Shown here: positions 57,696 to 64,000 of the stretch, in pieces | Numbering within the stretch: the first letter of the stretch is position 1 | Layout: every line of letters begins with the position of its first letter | NCBI RefSeq assembly: GCF_047229345.1 | Contig: NZ_JBFTER010000013.1 | Location: 4,097-68,096, forward strand | Length of the DNA stretch: 64,000 bases | Origin: Cellulomonas_A sp047229345 | Lineage (GTDB): Bacteria > Actinomycetota > Actinomycetes > Actinomycetales > Cellulomonadaceae | Direction of reading: 5' to 3' | Translations under genes and position numbers: made by a program | The notes under the pieces: generated by a model | What the model was told of the DNA's origin: nothing | Seen by the model: the letters and a program-made list of their open reading frames with translations, nothing else | The model's database searches: none

Positions 57696-59732
57696 TCACC
57701 CCGCCGCGCGGTACGCCCGCCCGGCCTCGGTCGGTGTCGCGGCGTCGGTGTACAGCCCGAACGCGGCGCTGTCGCCGACCGCCGGCAGCCCGAACCACGC
57801 GTACCGCTCGACGTACGGCCGCGCCTCCATGCCGGCCGTCGAGCCCTCGATGAACGCCGCGAGCTGCGGCCCCGAGGGGTAGCGCGGGCTCCCGCCGAAG
57901 TTCATCAGCCCGTACTCGGTGACCCAGACCGGCAGCCCGTAGCGCTCGTGCACCGCGTCGACGTACCCGAGGAAGTGCCCGACGGCGGCGTCGCTGAAGT
58001 CGGAGCCGTACCAGTGCAGCGTGATGAAGTCGACGCGCCGGCCCTCCGCCCGCGCGCCGGTCATGAACCGGTCGAGCCAGCCGCCCGGGGTGTCGCCGCC
58101 CCACGCGACGGCCGGGCTGCCGAGCCGCATCCCGGTGGCCTCGAGCCGCGGCCAGGCCGCGAGCGCCTCCTCGACGCTCATGGCCGACTGCTCGGCGAGG
58201 TCGGGCTCGTTGAAGCCCAGGAGCGTCGTGCCCTCGGACGCGGCGCGTGCGAGCGTCGCGTCGGTCAGGGAGTCGCGCCCCCAGATCATGGGCACGAACT
58301 CGACGCCGTCGGGACCGAGCATGCTCGCGTTCGAGTCCGACCAGTTGTAGTACCAGCCCGCGCCGACGTCGCCGAGCGCCCCGCTGATGCCGTCGAACTG
58401 CCAGGTCGCGACGCCCTTCTTGGCCGAGGCCGCGGCGACCGGTGCCGGCTCGGGGGCGGGCGGGGCGGGCTCCTCGACCGGCGGCGCCGGGGTCTCGACG
58501 GGCGGCTCGAGGACCGCGGGCGGGACGAGCGCAGGGTCCGGAGCGGGCGCGGCCGGCTCCGGCGTCGGCTCGCTCGGAGCCGGGGACGAGGTCGCCGCGA
58601 CGACGGTCTCGGGAGCCGGCTCGCGCTGCCCGACGGCCACGGCGGTCCCGACCCCGGCCACCGCGGACGAGGTGAGCGCCGCAATGAGGACGCCACGGCC
58701 CACGCGCGTGCCGGCGACGACCGCGAGCTTGGCCGCGAGCCCGTGGCCCGACACCGCGTGCGCCCCGGTGTGCCCGAGCGCGCCTCCCGTGGACTGCCCG
58801 GGGGCGTGCGCCAACGCCGTGACGTCGAGCGGCGTCGCGCCCGGCTGCACGACCGACACGTCGAGCGGCGTCCCGCCCGGCTGGGCCACCGACACGTCGA
58901 CCGGCGTCGCCGCCGGCGCGCCACCCGGTGCGACGGCTGGCAGGCCCGGGACCAGACCGTCCCGGAGCACCGCGAGCGTGAGCGGCACCGGCACGAGGCC
59001 CAGGCCCACGAGCAGCCGGTCGGCCGCGACGAGCCCGTGCCACGCGGGAGCGCACTCCAGGCACTCGCGCGTGTGCCGCGCGACGCGCTTGCGCCACAGC
59101 GGCGCCGGGCGGCCGTCCCACCCGGCGGTGACCGCGAGCAGCTCGGCGCACGGGGGCGTCGCCGCGAGGGCCCGGACCACGACGCGTGCGGTCTCGAGCT
59201 GGCCCTTCATGCGCTGGACCCGGACGGCCGCGTGGGCACGTGTCACGTCGAGCGCGTCGACGATCTCGTCGCGCGTGAGCTCGCCCGACGCCTCGAGCCA
59301 CCACAGCGCGAGCAGCTCGCGGTCGTCCTCGTCGAGCCAGCGCGTCGCCTCCGCGGTCTCGCGCCGCTGGCCGGAGAGCTCGAGCCGGACGATCGCGAGG
59401 TCGGTGAAGTCGGCACCGGGGTCGCCGTCGGCCGCGTCGTCGGGCAGCGCGCCGGGGGCCGCCCCCTGCACGCGGTGCCGGTCGCGCACCTGCCGCACGG
59501 CGATCGCGACGAGCCACGACCGGAACGCCTCGGGGTCGCGGAGGTCCCCGAGCCCGCGCAGCGCGCGCAGCATCGTCTCCTGCACCACGTCGTCGACGTC
59601 CGCGTGCCCGCGCAGCGCCCGGCCGACGACCGAGTACACGAGCGGCAGGTACCCGGCGACGAGCCGGTCGACCGCCTCGGGGTCGCCGGCGCGCGCGGCG
59701 ACGACCGTCGCGGTGTCCGGGGTGGGCTGCAT
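57696..59732 (-). CDS. One-polypeptide ECF sigma factor / zinc finger / membrane helix / GH128 glucanase fusion
   Basis: 678 residues in one uninterrupted frame with a GGAGAGG ribosome site. Sigma region 2 is at about 28-88 (DDVVQETMLRALRG, 47-60) and sigma region 4 at about 130-186. A zf-HC2-like site follows (H220, C224, C227 in RHTRECLEC). Residues 275-311 are three ~13-residue repeats (TPVDVSVAQPGG, TPLDVSVVQPGA, TPLDVTALAHAPG). One membrane helix lies at about 344-368, then a Pro/Ala-rich wall spacer (371-438). Residues 439-678 are a GH128 / Asl1-type endo-beta-1,3-glucanase domain with both catalytic glutamates, GFNEPD (E509) and VTEYG (E606). It thus joins an extracellular glucan-binding or -cleaving module to an internal sigma factor. 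ECF groups with long membrane-spanning, carbohydrate-binding extensions are known in actinobacteria. Confidence 0.9.
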   Translation of the reverse strand: MQPTPDTATVVAARAGDPEAVDRLVAGYLPLVYSVVGRALRGHADVDDVVQETMLRALRGLGDLRDPEAFRSWLVAIAVRQVRDRHRVQGAAPGALPDDAADGDPGADFTDLAIVRLELSGQRRETAEATRWLDEDDRELLALWWLEASGELTRDEIVDALDVTRAHAAVRVQRMKGQLETARVVVRALAATPPCAELLAVTAGWDGRPAPLWRKRVARHTRECLECAPAWHGLVAADRLLVGLGLVPVPLTLAVLRDGLVPGLPAVAPGGAPAATPVDVSVAQPGGTPLDVSVVQPGATPLDVTALAHAPGQSTGGALGHTGAHAVSGHGLAAKLAVVAGTRVGRGVLIAALTSSAVAGVGTAVAVGQREPAPETVVAATSSPAPSEPTPEPAAPAPDPALVPPAVLEPPVETPAPPVEEPAPPAPEPAPVAAASAKKGVATWQFDGISGALGDVGAGWYYNWSDSNASMLGPDGVEFVPMIWGRDSLTDATLARAASEGTTLLGFNEPDLAEQSAMSVEEALAAWPRLEATGMRLGSPAVAWGGDTPGGWLDRFMTGARAEGRRVDFITLHWYGSDFSDAAVGHFLGYVDAVHERYGLPVWVTEYGLMNFGGSPRYPSGPQLAAFIEGSTAGMEARPYVERYAWFGLPAVGDSAAFGLYTDAATPTEAGRAYRAAG

Positions 59733-59847
59733 GGCGTGGGGACCTCTCCGTGGGGCAGTCGATCATCGCGCGGGCCGGCGCGTGCACCGGCCGCACGGAG
59801 GGAGACCACCCGGACGGGGGCGGATAACGGAAACGTCCGCCGCCCGG

Positions 59848-60117
59848 TCAGCCCTCCTGCGGCACGGCCCCGTCGTCGTCCGTGCGCCCGTCGGACCCGC
59901 GCCACGCCTGCCAGCCCCACGCGAGCAGCCACGCCCCGCCGGCCACCGCTCCCCAGGACACCAGCCGCACGCCGCCCCACGTGAGGAACCCCAGCAGGTC
60001 GTGCCCCCACTGCCCCTGCTGCGGCCGCCAGTACGCCAGCACGAGCGCGAGGAGCACGAGCAGCACTCCCGCGGCTCCCAGACTCACGGCCCGAACCCTG
60101 TTCCGTCCCCCTGTCAT
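59848..60117 (-). CDS. Small two-helix membrane protein
   Basis: 89 residues with helices at about 9-28 (AVSLGAAGVLLVLLALVLAY) and 48-68 (VRLVSWGAVAGGAWLLAWGW) and a charged C-terminus. Unrecognised. It lies between the GGDEF-EAL gene (17-base gap) and the sigma fusion, same strand. Confidence 0.6.
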   Translation of the reverse strand: MTGGRNRVRAVSLGAAGVLLVLLALVLAYWRPQQGQWGHDLLGFLTWGGVRLVSWGAVAGGAWLLAWGWQAWRGSDGRTDDDGAVPQEG

Positions 60118-60134
60118 GCGGGTGAGTATGCCGG

Positions 60135-62279
60135 TCAGCGCGACGACAGCGGGAACCGGCTCCCCCAGGCGACGCCCTCCGCGGGCTCGGGTCGGGCGAG
60201 CAGGAACCCGGTCGCGGCGTCGGCCCCGACGGCCGAGATCGCGTCGAGCTGCTCGGGCGTCTCGATGCCCTCCGCGATCACGTGCGCGCCGATCGAGTGC
60301 GCGAGGCGGACGATGCCGTCGACGATCGCCCGGCCCTTGGACGTCCCGGTCGCGAGGACGAACGAGCGGTCGACCTTGATGACGTCGACCGGGGCCTGCG
60401 CGAGGCGCGAGAGCGAGCTGTACCCGGTCCCGAAGTCGTCGATCGCGACGGCGACCCCGAGGCGCCGCACGGCCTCGAGGTGCGCGACGAGCCGGCCGTC
60501 GTCCATCGCCTGCTCGGTGACCTCGATGCCGAGCCGGTCGGCCGCGACCCCCGCCTCGTCGAGCCGCCGCGCGAGGAGGTCGGCCAGGCCGGGCAGCGCG
60601 AGCTGGCGCGGCGAGACGTTGACCCAGACCCGCACGCCGGGACGGTCGGACCAGCGCGCGATCTGCTCGACCGCCCGGGACACGACCTGCGCCCCGAGCG
60701 CGACGATGAGCCCCGACTCCTCGGCGACGGGGATGAACTCCGCCGGCGGCACCAGGCCGGGCCCGGGGCCGCTCCACCGGGCGAGCGCCTCGACGTGCGC
60801 GACGCCGGAGCGCCGCCCCAGCTCGAACGCCGGCTGGTAGTGCAGCACGAGGCCGTCGCCGGCGGTGAGCCCGCGCCGCAGCTCGAGCTCGGTCTCGACG
60901 CGCTGGACCGTCTCCTGGTGGAGGACCTCGTCGAACCACGTGAACCCGTCCCGCCCGCCGTCCTTGACCCGGTGCAGGGCGGCGTCCGCCTCGCGCAGGA
61001 GCGTGTCGATCTCGTCGGCCCCGTGCGCGTGCGCGAGCCCGATGCTCGTCGTGACGGGCAGGAGGGTGCTGCCGATGACGACGGGCTCGTCCCCGGAGTC
61101 GACGATCCGCCGCGCGAGCGTCTCCGCCGCGGTGGCCGACGCCCCGGGCAGCACGACGACGAACTCGTCGCCGCCGAAGCGAGCGAGCAGGTCCCCCGGC
61201 CCGATGAGCCCGCGCAGACGTGCCGCGACGGCACTGAGCACCCGGTCGCCCGCGACGTGGCCCAGGGTGTCGTTGACGAGCTTGAACCGGTCCAGGTCGA
61301 TGAACAGCAGGACCAGGCCCGGCGCCGACGCGGAGCCGTCACCGAGCCGGCGGACCTCGCGCAGCAGCCCCCAGCGGTTGAGGAGCCCGGTCACGGTGTC
61401 GTGCGTGGCGTGCTCGGTGAGCTCGCGCTGCGCCTCCTCGGCCGCCGCGCGTGCCTCCTCCGCCGCGGCGCGGGCCACCTCCTGCCGGGCGAGCAGCTCC
61501 TCGCGCTCACGCTGCGCGGCGTGCCGCTCGACGATGTCCCGGAAGTACACGCACATGCCGCCGCTCGGGAGCCGGTGGGCGCGCACCTCGCAGCGGATCT
61601 GCTGGGGCCCGTAGGAGCCCTCGAAGTCGACGGGCTCGCCGGTCGCCATGACGTGCCGGTACGACGTCTCGAGCGGTGAGCCGACGAGCCCGGGAAAGAC
61701 CTCCCAGAACACGCGGCCCAGCACGTCCGCGCGGTCGACGTCCATGATGCGCTCGCCGTGCCGGTTGACGTAGGAGAACCGCCAGTCGTCGTCGAGCGCG
61801 AAGTAGCCCTCGCTGATGGTCTCGAGCAGGTCGATGACGGTGGCGGCGGCACGACGGGCGTCCTCGGCGCGCTCGACGGCCTCGGCGACGCGGGTCAGGT
61901 CCCGGAACAGCACGATCGCGGTGTCCTCGGCGACCACGGCCGAGGACAGGTCGATCGGGAAGGTCGACCCGTCGGACCGGCGCGCGCGCAGCTCACCCTG
62001 GAAGAAGCCCTCGGCGTTGCGGACCGCGACGGCCTGCACCCAGCGCGGGTCGTCGGGGTCGATCACCCCGGCACGCCCGAGGCCGCGGAGCTCGGCCTCC
62101 GAGTGCCCGAGCATCCGGCAGGCCGCGGCGTTGGCGGCGAGGATGCCGCCCGTCGGGCTCGTCAGGACCAGGCCGTCGGTGCTGCGCTCGAACAGCGCGG
62201 TGTACGCCTGCGCGCGCACGTGCCACGCGGGTGGCGAGCCCGCTCCCTCGTCGCCCTCGTCCACGGCAGCCCCGGACAT
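60135..62279 (-). CDS. PAS-PAS-GGDEF-EAL cyclic-di-GMP protein
   Basis: 714 residues, no membrane helix. PAS 1 (about 22-135; FERSTDGLVLTSPTGGILAA), PAS 2 (145-260), an Ala/Glu coiled coil (262-300), GGDEF (305-460) with intact RFGGDEF but no RxxD inhibitory site (GPGD instead), and EAL (465-710) with VEALARW, NVSPRQL, VTEQ, DDFGTG, IKVDRSF and EGIET. The late Gln of the usual QGYLF segment is Thr (ATGFLLARP). Cyclase activity is expected; phosphodiesterase activity may be reduced. Confidence 0.93.
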   Translation of the reverse strand: MSGAAVDEGDEGAGSPPAWHVRAQAYTALFERSTDGLVLTSPTGGILAANAAACRMLGHSEAELRGLGRAGVIDPDDPRWVQAVAVRNAEGFFQGELRARRSDGSTFPIDLSSAVVAEDTAIVLFRDLTRVAEAVERAEDARRAAATVIDLLETISEGYFALDDDWRFSYVNRHGERIMDVDRADVLGRVFWEVFPGLVGSPLETSYRHVMATGEPVDFEGSYGPQQIRCEVRAHRLPSGGMCVYFRDIVERHAAQREREELLARQEVARAAAEEARAAAEEAQRELTEHATHDTVTGLLNRWGLLREVRRLGDGSASAPGLVLLFIDLDRFKLVNDTLGHVAGDRVLSAVAARLRGLIGPGDLLARFGGDEFVVVLPGASATAAETLARRIVDSGDEPVVIGSTLLPVTTSIGLAHAHGADEIDTLLREADAALHRVKDGGRDGFTWFDEVLHQETVQRVETELELRRGLTAGDGLVLHYQPAFELGRRSGVAHVEALARWSGPGPGLVPPAEFIPVAEESGLIVALGAQVVSRAVEQIARWSDRPGVRVWVNVSPRQLALPGLADLLARRLDEAGVAADRLGIEVTEQAMDDGRLVAHLEAVRRLGVAVAIDDFGTGYSSLSRLAQAPVDVIKVDRSFVLATGTSKGRAIVDGIVRLAHSIGAHVIAEGIETPEQLDAISAVGADAATGFLLARPEPAEGVAWGSRFPLSSR

Positions 62280-62529
62280 GTGACCCCCCAGTCATGTCCC
62301 CGGCGCGCACGGTGCCCCCCGCGACCGCGCCCCCGGACGCGCCCGAGGGCGGCCCGCGACCAGGGGCGGGACGCCCACGGCCTGGCTCAAGGATGCCGCA
62401 CGCGGGGACGAGCGTCCGCCGGTGCCGGGTCACGGGCAGCCGCGACCCGGCACGGGAGGTGCGCCACGGGGGTCCGGAGGAGCAGAGCGGCCGCCCGCAG
62501 CGGCCCAGCGCGACGGCCGCCCGCGCCGC

Positions 62530-63822
62530 TCAGGACTGCGGCACGCCCTCGCCCTCGAGCGGCACCGGCTCGCCGTCGTACGGGGTGACCGGCCCGTCGG
62601 CCCGGTCGGTCGTGTACGTGGAGCCGACGTAGTCCTGCACGCCGTCGTCGACCACGGTGATGCCCACGCCGCCGAACGCCGCGTGGCTGTCCGCCGAGAA
62701 CTGCAGCGGCACGATCCCGTTCCCGACGACGTCGCCGGACTCGAGCGCCTCGACGAGGCTCTCGCGCGTCGGGTCCTCCCCGGCCCGGGCGAGCGCCTGC
62801 GCGAACGTGTACGCCACGGACATCCCGAAGACGGTGTTGCCGGTGAACGGGGCGCCGTCGTTGTACTCGTCGTTGACGCGGCGGAACAGCTCGACCCACG
62901 GGTCGTCGGGGCTGAACGGCAGGTAGTTGGTGCTCACGAAGCCCTGCAGCAGGGCCGGGCCGACGTCCTCGCCGAGGTAGCCGACGAGCGTCGGGTAGTC
63001 GCCGCCCGAGGACGACGAGACCCACTGCGCGCGGTAGCCCATCTTCGCGGCGGTGCCGAGCGCGAGCGCCGTGAAGCCGTTGACGGTCGCGAGGAAGTTC
63101 ACGGTGCAGCCCGCGGCCTGCATCGCGCCGACCTGCGCCGTGACGTCCTGGTTCGAGACCGAGTACGTCTGCGCGCTCGCGAGCTCGCCGAGCACCGTGG
63201 TCAGGCCCGTCGTGAAGTCGGTGCCGAAGTCGTCGTCCTGCCCGAGCACGCAGAACACCGCGTCGTCGTACGTCTCCTGCGCGTGGTGGGCGAGGACCTT
63301 GCCCTCGGTCACGTAGTCGGCGTTGAACGCGAACGTCCACGGGTGCTCCTCGGGGTCGTCCCACGCGGGGCTGCCCGACGCGACGAACAGGTCCGGCACG
63401 CCGTTCTCGTTGAGGTAGTCGACGACCGAGCCGTGCGTGGGCGTGCCGAGGCCGTTGACGACCGCGAGCACCTGGTCCTCCTGCACGAGCTCGCGCACGA
63501 CGGTCTGGGTGGTCGCCGGGTTGTAGGCGTCGTCCTTGACGACGTACTCGATCGTGCGGCCGTGGACGCCGCCCTGGTCGTTGAGGTACTCGAAGTACGC
63601 GGAGGCGGCCGCGGAGATGGACGCGTAGCCCGCGGCGGCCGGCCCGGTCAGCGGCGTGTGGGTGCCGATCGTCACGGTCTCCTCGGCGACGCCGGGCGAG
63701 GCCGCGGGCGTGCTGCACGCGGTGAGCGGCAGGACCGCGACGAGCGCGAGGGTGCCGGCGGTGCGGGCCAGGTGCGTGCGCGTGCGGCGCGTGCGGGTGC
63801 GGAGCTGCGACATCGTCGTCAT
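62530..63822 (-). CDS. Branched-chain-amino-acid/urea-type ABC substrate-binding lipoprotein
   Basis: 430 residues. A twin-Arg-rich N-terminus and lipobox LTAC (Cys at about 36) give a surface lipoprotein. Two Rossmann-like lobes follow: TVTIGTHTPLTGPAAAGYAS, LAVVNGLGTPTHGSVVDYLN, FVASGSPAWDDPEEHPWTFA, as in LivJ/UrtA/amide-binding receptors. The ATG overlaps a TGA of an upstream frame (ATGA); an internal ATG at 63813 has a better-spaced GAGGG and is an alternative start. Likely the last gene of a transport operon continuing beyond the window. Confidence 0.9.
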   Translation of the reverse strand: MTTMSQLRTRTRRTRTHLARTAGTLALVAVLPLTACSTPAASPGVAEETVTIGTHTPLTGPAAAGYASISAAASAYFEYLNDQGGVHGRTIEYVVKDDAYNPATTQTVVRELVQEDQVLAVVNGLGTPTHGSVVDYLNENGVPDLFVASGSPAWDDPEEHPWTFAFNADYVTEGKVLAHHAQETYDDAVFCVLGQDDDFGTDFTTGLTTVLGELASAQTYSVSNQDVTAQVGAMQAAGCTVNFLATVNGFTALALGTAAKMGYRAQWVSSSSGGDYPTLVGYLGEDVGPALLQGFVSTNYLPFSPDDPWVELFRRVNDEYNDGAPFTGNTVFGMSVAYTFAQALARAGEDPTRESLVEALESGDVVGNGIVPLQFSADSHAAFGGVGITVVDDGVQDYVGSTYTTDRADGPVTPYDGEPVPLEGEGVPQS

Positions 63823-64000
63823 CCCTCGGTCGGTGTGCGGACGGGTTCTCTGGGGGTGCTGGGGGTGGTCGGACGGGCGGCGGCGGACGGGTCGCCCGTG
63901 GGCGGTGCGGCAGGCGCACCCCGGCGGGAGAGGCGGGAGCGGCGGGTGCGACCGGTGCCGTCGGTGGCGCCGGTGCCGCGCGTGTCGGCGGGGGCGCGAC
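63819..64000 (-). CDS. Possible C-terminal tail of an upstream transport gene
   Basis: A frame open to the window edge ends GDPSAAARPTTPSTPREPV...EG and stops in TGA overlapping the ATG of the binding protein. Third codon positions are mostly C or G, which supports coding. The sequence is disordered, as at the end of many permeases or ATPases. Too short to identify. Confidence 0.4.
   Translation of the reverse strand, partial: RAPADTRGTGATDGTGRTRRSRLSRRGAPAAPPTGDPSAAARPTTPSTPREPVRTPTEG

Noticed and set aside
1..64000. tRNA or rRNA genes
   Set aside because: No cloverleaf with a GGTTC-type T arm and CCA-side stem, and no rRNA sequence was recognised by eye.

Overview
The window looks like chromosomal DNA of a high-GC actinobacterium. 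The third codon position is almost always G or C, TANNNT boxes sit 6-7 bases upstream of many start codons (leaderless transcription), and several families are typical of actinobacteria: FBP zinc finger, DUF3159, MmyB-like XRE regulators, and GH16/GH128 enzymes with ricin-type lectin modules. A Cellulomonas-like (Cellulomonadaceae) soil polysaccharide degrader is the best guess. That assignment is inference, because no marker gene such as rRNA is present.

Layout. 1-12.8 kb: a cut-off secreted beta-helix/lectin protein, an FBP-domain protein, an ankyrin protein, a YceI / ECF sigma / anti-sigma operon, a VOC + MerR-VOC operon with a textbook MerR promoter, a MarR-quinone oxidoreductase pair, a sulfide:quinone-reductase-like flavoprotein and a secreted GH16-lectin glucanase. 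12.8-31.5 kb: a rearranged accessory segment. It holds decayed genes (methyltransferase remnant, inositol-phosphatase lacking its metal motif, frameshifted aldo/keto reductase), five copies of a 45-bp hairpin repeat, an intact and an interrupted copy of a small orphan immunity-like gene, a 1.2-kb insertion that carries a CdiA-C-terminal-like toxin fragment plus its presumed immunity gene, and a three-gene tyrosine-recombinase module. 31.5-47 kb: a lipid/acyl-CoA catabolic region (zinc alcohol dehydrogenase, FabG-like SDR, MaoC hydratase, thiolase, two acyl-CoA dehydrogenases, hot-dog thioesterase, ACAD10/11-type kinase, acyl-CoA ligase) with several TetR genes. Two of its operons share a nearly identical 20-bp palindrome. 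47-64 kb: a TetR/NmrA pair, two membrane proteins, a MarR-RND efflux pair, regulator/SDR and RibD-like genes, a one-polypeptide sigma factor / zinc finger / membrane / GH128 fusion, a PAS-GGDEF-EAL protein and the start of a branched-chain-type ABC uptake operon.

How the parts work together. Five XRE/MmyB-like regulators each sit divergently beside an SDR or aldo/keto reductase locus. This is a repeated redox-stress or xenobiotic module; two of the regulators share the same operator spacing and a leaderless -10 box. Beta-glucan use is suggested by the GH16 enzyme and by the GH128 domain tethered to a sigma factor. The most novel-looking items are the sigma-GH128 fusion, the hairpin-repeat/orphan-immunity array with its toxin-immunity insertion, and the shared palindromic regulon of the lipid genes.
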